Notes under the pieces: model-generated | What the model saw: the letters and a program-made list of their open reading frames with translations, nothing else | Told to the model about the DNA's origin: nothing | Databases searched by the model: none | Program-made: the position numbers and the translations under genes | Shown: positions 1-7,500 of the stretch, one piece after another | Numbering within the stretch: position 1 is the first letter of the stretch | Layout of the letters: the number at the start of each line of letters is the position of its first letter | Assembly (NCBI GenBank): GCA_947589205.1 | Contig: CANQCJ010000019.1 | Location: forward strand, 1-17,328 | Length of the DNA stretch: 17,328 nt | From: an uncultured Ruminococcus sp. | GTDB lineage: Bacteria; Bacillota; Clostridia; Oscillospirales; Ruminococcaceae | Direction: 5' to 3'

Positions 1-536
1 TGGGTCTGCTTTAACGCATACTGTCTCGGTGAATTGCATTCGTCAGGCTTGTCCGCACCCTCGTACTGCGCTATCATTTTTTTGCCGCCGCCGCTGTAGC
101 CGCTTACCGCGTGAGCCGTCAGAGGAAAGTCCGCCGGGATAACCCCCGCTTTTACAAGCGGATAGACAAGGCTTATAAAGCCGCTCGCATAGCAGCCGGG
201 ATTAGCCACGCGGTAGGAACGCGCTATGCTCGCTCTATGCTCGGCGGAAAGCTCCGGGAAACCGTAATCCCAGCCGGGATTTATCCTGTGAGCGGTCGAC
301 GCGTCTATAATTTTTACGTTCGGGTTCTCCGCAAGCGACACCGCTTCGACCGCCGCCGCATCGGGCAGACAGAGAAAAACAATGTCGGCTGAATTTATAG
401 CCTGCTTTCTTGCATCGCTGTCCTTGCGAAGCTCCTCGCTTAATTTTATAAGCTCGAGATCCTTTCTTTCGGATAATCTGTCATAAATTTGCAGACCGGT
501 CGTGCCTGCGCTTCCGTCAATAAAAACCTTTGTCAT
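1..536 (-). CDS. argC: N-acetyl-gamma-glutamyl-phosphate reductase, 3' end outside window
   Basis: Catalyses NADPH-dependent reduction of N-acetylglutamyl-5-phosphate to the semialdehyde in arginine (ornithine) synthesis, in the cytoplasm. The first 178 residues are visible. They start MTKVFIDGSAGTTGLQIYDR, where GSAGTTG is the dinucleotide-binding loop (residues 8-14). The catalytic cysteine is Cys115 in ANPGCYASGF, followed by HAVSGYSGGGKKM. The short N-terminal spacing fits the shorter (type 2, about 310-residue) ArgC family, so roughly 130 residues should lie beyond the left edge. The ATG at 536-534 overlaps the stop of the upstream membrane-protein gene in an ATGA, so translation is probably coupled. 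It is the last visible gene of the leftward argG-argH-argC operon. Family assignment is firm; the type 2 subclass is inferred from the sequence pattern. Confidence 0.95.
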   Translation of the reverse strand, partial: MTKVFIDGSAGTTGLQIYDRLSERKDLELIKLSEELRKDSDARKQAINSADIVFLCLPDAAAVEAVSLAENPNVKIIDASTAHRINPGWDYGFPELSAEHRASIARSYRVANPGCYASGFISLVYPLVKAGVIPADFPLTAHAVSGYSGGGKKMIAQYEGADKPDECNSPRQYALKQT

Positions 537-994
537 TTTTTTCTAACCTCTTTTTTATCCGACAATATGGGAACATATTCCTTCTCCGCTTTGCTTTTAA
601 GCCGCTTTTTCTCATTATCGGTATTTTCCTGAACGGCGATCTTGGCTTCGTTTTTAAAAATGTTGCCTATCCCGAACCCGAAAAATCCGCAGATGATATT
701 TGTCACCAAAAAATCGGGACTAAGCTCGCTGTAGCCGAAGAAAAAGTAAAGTATCAGCGCTGAGACCGCCATAAATATCGGCAGCCACGGCTTTAGTCCG
801 CATATTCGCGTGAAGTAAAATGCCGCTGCGAACGTCGCAGACGGCAGGATCAACATAACATAGGCTATATGCAGCAGTATCGAGTTGAAAACGTTATCGG
901 CAAGCAGTCGAAAGCCTACTGCCGCACAAAGCCATAGGGCTGTAAGGATCACGGCTTTTTGCCATGATCTCAGCCTTATATTTTTATTTTTCAT
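533..994 (-). CDS. small four-helix membrane protein of unknown function, inside the arg operon
   Basis: I do not recognise this 153-residue protein. It has four hydrophobic segments, at about residues 13-32, 40-62, 69-88 and 94-113. A very charged, Lys/Glu-rich tail (114-153) follows and is probably cytoplasmic by the positive-inside rule. The ATG overlaps the argH stop (ATGA at 991-994), and its own stop overlaps the argC start (ATGA at 533-536). It is therefore locked translationally between two arginine enzymes. No transporter or enzyme signature was visible. A role in arginine metabolism is suggested only by position; it could equally be a passenger gene. The double overlap and clean reading frame make it very likely to be a real gene. 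Confidence 0.85.
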   Translation of the reverse strand: MKNKNIRLRSWQKAVILTALWLCAAVGFRLLADNVFNSILLHIAYVMLILPSATFAAAFYFTRICGLKPWLPIFMAVSALILYFFFGYSELSPDFLVTNIICGFFGFGIGNIFKNEAKIAVQENTDNEKKRLKSKAEKEYVPILSDKKEVRKK

Positions 995-2376
995 GATATT
1001 TCGCTTAATTTATTTTTCAGCAGCTTTATCTGCTCAGCGACCGCTTTCGGAGCCGGTCCGCCGCGCGAAGCTCTCTGCATTACGCAGGTGTCGAGACTGA
1101 TAGCTTCAAAAACGTCCTCGTCGAATTTATCGCAGATCTTTTTGTATTCGCTAAGCTCCAGCGTTTCAAGCGTAACGCCCTTTTCTATGCAGATATGCAC
1201 GAGCGTTCCCGTCGCCTTGTAGGCATCGCGGAACGGCATACCCTTTTTTACAAGATAGTCGGCGCAGTCGGTGGCGTTTATAAAGCCTTTTGCCGCCGCA
1301 GCGCGCATATTCTCCGGTATCACCGTCATCGTTTCAAGCATCGGGATAAAGGTTTTAAGACAAAGCTTTACGGTATCGACCGCGTCGAATATCGCTTCCT
1401 TGTCCTCCTGCATATCCTTATTATACGCAAGCGGTATGCCCTTCATCATCGTCAGAAGCGTGTTGAGATCGCCGTAAACTCTTCCCGTCTTTCCTCTGAT
1501 AAGCTCTGTAACGTCCGGGTTTTTCTTCTGCGGCATTATCGAAGAGCCTGTCGCGTAAGCGTCGTCAAGCTCGATGAATTTAAATTCCCACGAGCACCAG
1601 AGGATGATCTCCTCGGAAAATCTTGAAAGGTGCATCATGATAAGGCTTATCGCCGAAGCAAGCTCTATGCAGAAATCGCGGTCGCTTACGCCGTCAAGCG
1701 AATTTTCCGCAACTCCGTCAAATCCCAGCAGAGAGCTTACCATTTCTCTGTCGATGTCGTAGGTAGTTCCCGCAAGCGCGCAGCTTCCGAGCGGCAGGAC
1801 GTTCATGCGCTTTGCCGTATCGTCAAGTCTGCCTATATCCCTTAAAAGCATCTGAGCGTATGCCATGATGTGATGAGCAAAGGTTATCGGCTGCGCCCGC
1901 TGCATATGAGTATAGCCGGGCATGACCGTTTCGAGATTCTTTTCGGCTGTTTCCGCAATAGTCCTTACAAGCTCAATGCACATAGCCCTGATCTCTTTTA
2001 TCTCATCGCGCAGGCAAAGCCTTATATCGAGCGCTACCTGATCGTTTCTGCTCCGCGCCGTATGCAGCCTTTTTCCCGCGCTTCCTATGCGCTTTGTAAG
2101 CTCCGCTTCGATAAACATATGTATATCCTCAGCGGCGGGATCGAATTGCAGTCTGCCGTTTTCAATATCCTCGAGTATCGCCCTTAAGCCCTCGATGATC
2201 TTTTCGCTCTCGCTTTTTTCGATAATGCCCTTTTCGCCGAGCATTGCCGCATGAGCGATCGAGCCTTCAATGTCGCTTTTATACATACGCGAATCGAATT
2301 TTATGGACGAATTGAAATCATTTACTCTTTCGTCTATCTGTTTTGTGAACCTTCCCGCCCACATCATATCCGCCAA
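991..2376 (-). CDS. argH: argininosuccinate lyase
   Basis: Cleaves argininosuccinate to arginine and fumarate, the last step of arginine synthesis. The 461-residue length is normal for this homotetrameric fumarase/aspartase superfamily enzyme. Three conserved regions are visible: HTARSRNDQV (residues 105-114), GYTHMQRAQP (154-163, with the catalytic His) and the signature GSSIMPQKKNPD (277-288, with the catalytic Ser on the mobile loop). The chosen start is TTG at 2376-2374, because an AAAGGTG ribosome binding site lies about 10 bases upstream. The ATG codons at codons 4 and 5 (near 2367) would be too far from that site but remain possible. It follows the pentapeptide-repeat gene by 27 bases and overlaps the next gene by four. 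No damage was seen. Confidence 0.96.
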   Translation of the reverse strand: MADMMWAGRFTKQIDERVNDFNSSIKFDSRMYKSDIEGSIAHAAMLGEKGIIEKSESEKIIEGLRAILEDIENGRLQFDPAAEDIHMFIEAELTKRIGSAGKRLHTARSRNDQVALDIRLCLRDEIKEIRAMCIELVRTIAETAEKNLETVMPGYTHMQRAQPITFAHHIMAYAQMLLRDIGRLDDTAKRMNVLPLGSCALAGTTYDIDREMVSSLLGFDGVAENSLDGVSDRDFCIELASAISLIMMHLSRFSEEIILWCSWEFKFIELDDAYATGSSIMPQKKNPDVTELIRGKTGRVYGDLNTLLTMMKGIPLAYNKDMQEDKEAIFDAVDTVKLCLKTFIPMLETMTVIPENMRAAAAKGFINATDCADYLVKKGMPFRDAYKATGTLVHICIEKGVTLETLELSEYKKICDKFDEDVFEAISLDTCVMQRASRGGPAPKAVAEQIKLLKNKLSEIS

Positions 2377-2403
2377 ATCAAGAACACACCTTTCTTAGAT
2401 CTA

Positions 2404-2841
2404 TCAGTCGCTTTCCGCGCCCTTATGCTGCTCGAGCAGCTTTGCGATGTCTATGCCGTTGATCTTCAGACCGTCTATCTTGCAGTCGTTTATCTCAACG
2501 TTCGAGAGATCGCAGTGAACGAACTGAGAATTTTTCAGATCGGGATTTTTAAATTCAACGTTGTTCATTATAGAACAGCCGAAACGCGTGCCCGAAAGAT
2601 TTACTCCGAGGAACGTTGAATTTACCATGTAAATATCGCTGAAGGACGAGTTTTTCATGCTTATATCGCTGAAATCGGCATCGTCCATGTTCACATCGTT
2701 AAAGCACGCTTCTTTAAGATTTACATTTGAAAATTTTGCGTTTCCGAGATTTACGTCCTCAAATGTGGAATTAGGCAGACTGTCGTATGTTATTTCTACC
2801 TTTTTTTCGAGCGCCGGCTCAAAGATGCCTTCGTTTTCCAT
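2404..2841 (-). CDS. pentapeptide-repeat protein between argG and argH
   Basis: A 145-residue protein made almost entirely of pentapeptide repeats, the A(D/N)LXX family that folds into a right-handed quadrilateral beta-helix. Large hydrophobic residues recur exactly every five positions from Phe27 to Ile127, giving 21 repeats without a break. They alternate strictly Phe then Leu/Met up to about residue 112, so the true unit looks like ten residues. No signal peptide or membrane segment was seen, so it is probably cytoplasmic. The start is ATG at 2841, because GGAGG sits about 9 bases upstream. The frame is open up to a GTG at 2928 overlapping the argG stop, but that start lacks a good ribosome site. 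Pentapeptide proteins include gyrase-protecting DNA mimics and many of unknown role; nothing here selects one. The position implies co-expression with arginine genes. Confidence 0.9.
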   Translation of the reverse strand: MENEGIFEPALEKKVEITYDSLPNSTFEDVNLGNAKFSNVNLKEACFNDVNMDDADFSDISMKNSSFSDIYMVNSTFLGVNLSGTRFGCSIMNNVEFKNPDLKNSQFVHCDLSNVEINDCKIDGLKINGIDIAKLLEQHKGAESD

Positions 2842-2924
2842 TATAAAAGACCTCCGTTCATAAAATTTGTTTAAAGGCTCTAAGCTCACACAATTTTTCC
2901 CTTGCATGAGCCGAGCCGTATATA

Positions 2925-4157
2925 TCACTTGTTTTCGTTTCTCTTCTGATCGAGCTTTGCCTTGACCTTTATCGGAAGTCCGAACAGATTGATGAATCCT
3001 GCGGAATCCTTCTGGTCGTATACGTCGTCCTCGTCAAACGTAGCTACCTGCTCGTCATAGAGCGTGTACGGCGAGGTAACGCCCGCGTTGATGATGTTGC
3101 CCTTGTAAAGCTTTAATCTTACATCTCCGGTAACGGTTTTCTGCGTCTCGGTGACGAACGCGCTTAACGCTTCTCTGAGCGGAGTGTACCACTGACCGTT
3201 ATAAACGATGTCGGCGAATTTTATCGAAAGATACTGCTTTACTCTCGCGGTCTCCTTGTCTATAGTGATAGTTTCAAGCACCTCGTGGGCATGGTAAAGG
3301 ATAGCTCCGCCGGGGGTCTCGTATACTCCTCTCGATTTCATTCCGACAAGACGGTTCTCGACTAGATCGGCAAGTCCTATTCCGTTCGCTCCGCCAAGCT
3401 CGTTGAGCTTTGCAACAAGCACAGGTCCGTCCATTTCAACGCCGTCTACCGACGTGGGAACGCCCTTTTCAAAATGTATAGTTACATATGTAGGCTTGTC
3501 GGGAGCTTGGATCGGGGAAACGCCCATTTCAAGGAAGCCGGGCTTTTCATACTGCGGCTCATTTGCGGGATCTTCAAGATCGAGACCCTCATGCGAAAGA
3601 TGCCACAAATTCTTGTCCTTTGAATAATTCGTCTCTCTGTTTATTTTCAGCGGGATATTGTGAGCCTCGGCGTAATCTATCTCCTGGTCGCGGCTCTTGA
3701 GATCCCATATCCTCCACGGCGCGATTATCGTCATGTCGGGAGCGTATCTCTTTATCGCAAGCTCAAAGCGCACCTGATCGTTTCCTTTTCCGGTGCAGCC
3801 GTGGCAGATAGCGTCCGCGCCCTCGGCTATCGCTATCTCCGCTATCCTTTTAGCTATTATAGGACGCGCGAACGACGTTCCGAGCATATATCTGTTCTCA
3901 TATATCGCTCCCGCCTGAACGGTGGGATAAACATATTCTTCAATAAATTCTTTTTTAAGATCCTCGATGTAAAGCTTTGAAGCTCCCGTCGCTATCGCCT
4001 TTTCTTCAAGTCCGTCAAGCTCTGTGCCCTGTCCTACATCGCCCGATACCGCGATTACCTCGCAGTTGTTATAGTTCTCTTTGAGCCACGGGATAATGAT
4101 AGAAGTATCCAGTCCGCCTGAATAAGCGAGAACGACCTTTTTGATTTCTTTTGCCAT
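2925..4157 (-). CDS. argG: argininosuccinate synthase
   Basis: Joins citrulline and aspartate using ATP to form argininosuccinate, the step before ArgH. With the chosen start the protein has 410 residues, normal for the family. The PP-loop ATP-binding motif AYSGGLDTS lies at residues 11-19. The substrate-binding segment [14 protein letters not shown] starts near residue 119. The start is ATG at 4157 ([12 protein letters not shown]), because GGAGG lies 8 bases upstream. A further in-frame ATG at 4172 would place that ribosome site inside the gene and has none of its own. It is the first gene of the leftward arginine operon, behind two promoters, with 83 bases to the pentapeptide-repeat gene. 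Intact. Confidence 0.97.
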   Translation of the reverse strand: MAKEIKKVVLAYSGGLDTSIIIPWLKENYNNCEVIAVSGDVGQGTELDGLEEKAIATGASKLYIEDLKKEFIEEYVYPTVQAGAIYENRYMLGTSFARPIIAKRIAEIAIAEGADAICHGCTGKGNDQVRFELAIKRYAPDMTIIAPWRIWDLKSRDQEIDYAEAHNIPLKINRETNYSKDKNLWHLSHEGLDLEDPANEPQYEKPGFLEMGVSPIQAPDKPTYVTIHFEKGVPTSVDGVEMDGPVLVAKLNELGGANGIGLADLVENRLVGMKSRGVYETPGGAILYHAHEVLETITIDKETARVKQYLSIKFADIVYNGQWYTPLREALSAFVTETQKTVTGDVRLKLYKGNIINAGVTSPYTLYDEQVATFDEDDVYDQKDSAGFINLFGLPIKVKAKLDQKRNENK

Positions 4158-4194
4158 TGGTGATTCCTCCATTTTATTTGAACGATTTATTTAT

Positions 4195-4203
4195 CGGTGA
4201 ATA
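4195..4203. promoter_or_regulatory. candidate repressor half-site at P1 (CGGTGAATA)
   Basis: CGGTGAATA on the plus strand, beginning 12 bp downstream of the P1 -10 box, where a bound protein would block initiation. TGAATA matches the half-site of known arginine-repressor boxes, and the wider TGAATACTCA is a partly symmetric sequence. Assignment to ArgR is inference; no regulator gene is in the window. Confidence 0.4.
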
Positions 4204-4215
4204 CTCATATATTAT

Positions 4216-4243
4216 ATTATACGCCTTTTTTCAGGAATGTCAA
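4216..4243 (-). promoter_or_regulatory. sigma-A promoter P1 of the arg operon
   Basis: On the minus strand TTGACA (4243-4238) and TATAAT (4221-4216) are perfect consensus boxes 16 bases apart. They would start transcription near 4209-4205, giving a leader of about 50 bases before the argG start. An AT-rich perfect inverted repeat lies just upstream of the -35 box, and a TGAATA-type motif lies just downstream of the -10 box. Confidence 0.85.
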
Positions 4244-4250
4244 GGGGTAA

Positions 4251-4270
4251 TTTTCAAATTTTTTTGAAAA
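4251..4270. repeat. AT-rich palindrome upstream of P1
   Basis: TTTTCAAA, four T, TTTGAAAA: a perfect 8-bp inverted repeat immediately upstream of the P1 -35 box. It may act as an UP element (A/T-rich contact site for RNA polymerase) or be incidental in AT-rich DNA. Confidence 0.4.
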
Positions 4271-4295
4271 TATGCAAAAAATTCGTAAATATAGT

Positions 4296-4316
4296 GCATA
4301 AAAACCGATTTTATGC
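4296..4316. repeat. perfect inverted repeat between the two arg promoters
   Basis: GCATAAAA, five bases, then TTTTATGC: a perfect 8-bp inverted repeat. It lies between P2 and P1, so it would form a weak hairpin in the P2 transcript or could be a dimeric protein-binding site. Symmetric TGCAT/ATGCA boxes bind arginine repressors in some bacteria, but that reading is speculative here. It has no adjacent T-run on the minus strand that would make it a terminator. Confidence 0.45.
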
Positions 4317-4351
4317 GTATAATCACTGTTTCAGACGTTCCTATGCGGCGT

Positions 4352-4360
4352 TATTCACCG
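4352..4360. promoter_or_regulatory. candidate repressor half-site at P2 (TATTCACCG)
   Basis: TATTCACCG is the exact reverse complement of the motif at P1. It begins 13 bp downstream of the P2 -10 box, essentially the same position relative to its promoter. The repeated placement at both argG promoters is the reason to call it a candidate operator. Confidence 0.4.
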
Positions 4361-4373
4361 ACATCTGTATATA

Positions 4374-4402
4374 ATTATAACATAGATCCCCCGGAATTGC
4401 AA
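4374..4402 (-). promoter_or_regulatory. second sigma-A promoter P2 of the arg operon
   Basis: On the minus strand TTGCAA (4402-4397) and TATAAT (4379-4374) are 17 bases apart. The transcript would start near 4367 and carry a leader of about 210 bases that passes through P1. Its first bases could fold: arms 4361-4367 and 4332-4338 pair over seven bases with one G-U pair. A smaller CGGT/GCCG stem sits inside. I saw no T-box or known riboswitch signature in this leader. Confidence 0.65.
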
Positions 4403-4481
4403 GGACTTTTCCGCACTTTTTCACATATTTTTTCCGCGCGCGGCCGACGCAGCTGCGATTCTGGCGGGATCTGTAAAGAAC

Positions 4482-4526
4482 AAAACGGGCTTGCCGCGGC
4501 AGTTTTTACCGCTTTAAGCCCGTTTT
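4482..4526 (-). terminator. intrinsic terminator of the large surface-protein gene
   Basis: AAAACGGGCTT (4482-4492) pairs perfectly with AAGCCCGTTTT (4516-4526). An inner GCGG/CCGC stem (4496-4499 with 4509-4512) adds to it. On the minus strand it begins about 20 bases after the surface-protein stop and is followed by a T-rich stretch. A T-run also follows on the plus strand, so it may work in both directions. The 4403-4481 stretch to its left holds nothing I recognise. Confidence 0.85.
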
Positions 4527-4545
4527 TCGTCGGCATATGTAAATT

Positions 4546-7500
4546 TTATGCAGCCTTTTTCTTTTTGCGGCAGTTGCAGAAGTATAACAGTATCATAGGC
4601 GTTATCGTAAGCGCCGCGCCGACGGCTTTAATCGGAGCTGTGCCCCTGCCGCCCGCCGAGGGCAGCGTTATCGCCGGCGTGTTTACCACTATTTCAGAGA
4701 GCGTTGCTGTTGGGTCAGCTTCATTTCTTTTAAAAATATAGTTGTCATCGCTGCCGTCATATCCGGAGGGAGGAGTTATCTCATATACAAGATAGCTGTC
4801 CTCGCCCAGACCGCCCCAGCTTAGTACGCCGTTTTCGTTGCTCGTTCCGGTATCCATAAGATGGTAAGCTTTAAATTCACCGGTTACGTCATCTACAACG
4901 GATTTTGTCCGGTATTTTTCGTCGATACCCAGAGCGTTAAAATCATCGTCCGACATTTTTTCGCCCTCGTTCGGCGTGTAAATGCCGAAAAGCGCACCCT
5001 CAAGCGGACTATCGTATTCGTTGTGTTTAAGTATGCGGATATTCCAGTCGGGCTTGGAGTTGGAAATGGTGATCTCTTCATTGCGGCTCGGGTCGTATGT
5101 AAATTTGTACTGCCGCTGACTTCTGCCGTTGATGTCAAAGAAGCTAAGACCTTCGTTTTCCTCGTCGTCTATCTCTAAAATGTAGTAGGTAGCTCCTTCT
5201 TCCCATACCCAAGGGTTATCGTCTTTTTTATAAAAGTGTCTTATTGGATCCCACGATGTTAGATCACTAATTCCATATTTATACAGCGTACTGATATCAA
5301 ATATATCAGATTGATCCTCACCTTTCTTAACTGAAAGCTTAAGTAATGTATAATCAGTGTACTTATAATAAAGTGGAGCAAGTTTTTCTGCTAATCCAAC
5401 TTCGGTATAATCATTAAATTCTTCAGCTTCATCTCCTTTATAAATCAAAAACCTAAATGTTTTGTCCTCGCTTATCGGTGAAAGTCCGCCGCGGCTCGTT
5501 ACTATGCTCTTTTTTATCTGCGGCTCGCTCGGTATCCTTACGCCGACGTTTAGGGGTGCGGCCTGCGCCCGCAGTGATTCTACAAGATAACTGTAACCGA
5601 AGCTGTTCCATGCTACCTGTGACGGCTGCGCTCCATCATCAATAACAGCATCAAAGCTGATTTCGACTTTATCGCCTTGCTTTACAATATCATTGCCTAT
5701 AACAAATCTTATAGAACGTACTTCACCACCATCACGTTTAATTTCATCAATATCGTCTTTCCATGTAGCTTGGTCATCGTCGTTATTATTTGCCTCCCAG
5801 TCGCTTCCGCTAAAGCCCGAAGTTTTTGTGCTGTACTGGACTTTATAATCTGTATCTTGATCTAATGTTTTTGTTTCTGTAACTGTACCTGTATTATCTT
5901 TGTGTACAATATTAATTGTAAAATTAGGAGTTCCTGCCAGACTTACCTTAAATTCGCTGTATCGCTTAAGCTCGTCTCTTAATGTATTTCCATCAGCTCC
6001 ATCAGCTCCAACCGTTACGGTATCGTCCACCTGGGGTAAATTATCTATTACAACAAGCTGATCTAAATCCTTTTCATCTGAGTTCTGAATATTTAAAGTA
6101 TATCTGACCTTGCTTTCTTTACTTGATACAAGTATACAGTTTTCTTCTTTGTCACTTCGGGCTGTATTATCCGTAGCATTGCCGTCAGCGCCAATTTCCG
6201 CTATCTCCTTATATGAGGTTGTAGGTGTGCCTTGATAAAAGGTAACGGGCGCTGTACTCTGTACCGCAGCTTCGCCATCAAGTGTGGTAGGATGTCCCTG
6301 TGAAACATCGTTATTATCAAATTTCTGAGAGGGTATAATATAGGCGTTGTTAAGATACATACCGGGCAAGACCTCTTTATCTGCAACAGTATCCACTTTA
6401 AGCACGCTGTAACCGCCTGCGGGGATAGCATATGCAGCTATGTTTTCCGTTTCTCCTGCCTTATATGCAAAGCGTATCTTAAGCGTTTCGTGGAGTTTTT
6501 CACCTTCTCCTTCCTGCTCAAACTTTACATATGCGCCTGCAAGAATATTTCCGTTTAGATAATTTTCCGTTCCCGCATTATTTGTATCATAGAAATATAT
6601 ATTGGGTATATATGTCCAGCCTTCATTTGCTGTTACCGTAACAGGAGTTTCTCTACCATCACGCATCGTGTTGGAATAAATAAGCAATTTGCTCATATCA
6701 CTTTCTCGCTTGATATGGAACATTATATCCGAACCTCGTCCTTCATCTTCCGGCTGACCGGATACGTTAGGATTTGGGGCTTTCTCTTTTATTCCGCATT
6801 TCAGCAAACAATCGTTACCGCGTTTACCTTCATTCTCGCTGACAGGACCGGAATTACCGTGTATTTCGTATTTTACGTCACCCTCAAATCTAAAGCCCGG
6901 TTCAAGAGTATCCGATATAACATAATCCATCATGGCATCTGTGCCGTTGTTGCGTGATGTTACCGTCCAGTTTACTTCGCTTTCTTTTCCATTTTCTTTC
7001 TCAAGAAGATCGTCGCCCGTTACTTTTTTTGTTATACCTGGTATAATATCCCCTTTTTCAACAGTAACACCGGAAACAAGCCATTGCCTTTCTTCCGCTT
7101 TGTTAAACGATGATGTTTCGCTAAAGCCTGCGTTTTGAGCCTTGGTATTGTCCCAAAGCTCACGGCTGCCGTCATTGTTTTCCATACCGTTATATTTTGC
7201 AACATCAACGCCTGTTTCGGTATCGAGTCCGACCTCTGTGTTGCCGGTCGTATCTATATATTCCATAGCGGCATAGTTTACGGCTTTTTCTTCGGCATCA
7301 TTATTGTCTGCTGTAAAAACAGTATAGGCAAACTGGGTAAATTCTCCGGGCGCAAGATAGGGTACTGCATCTTCGCCTATTTTGGCTGTTTGTATGTTAT
7401 CAGGTTTATGCTCATCAGAATAGTAACCGCCCTCAGTGTCATTCAAACCCTCAGTGCCATTTTTAATAAAATGGAATTTTATCCTTTTTCTTCCGTCAGC

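Noticed and set aside
111..392. Plus-strand open frame of 93 codons, very Arg-rich
   Set aside because: It is the antisense shadow of argC, which has clear family motifs; no ribosome site and a composition typical of a shadow frame.
2842..2928. GTG start at 2928 that overlaps the argG stop and would add 29 residues to the pentapeptide protein
   Set aside because: The added segment has no repeats and no ribosome site, while ATG 2841 has a strong GGAGG at good spacing.
4158..4172. Upstream ATG adding MEESP to ArgG
   Set aside because: The added segment contains the GGAGG that serves the internal ATG at 4157, and the family start matches [15 protein letters not shown].
4158..4373. T-box or other riboswitch in the argG leader
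   Set aside because: The P2 leader can fold in places, but there is no T-box core sequence and no terminator hairpin with a T-run ahead of argG.
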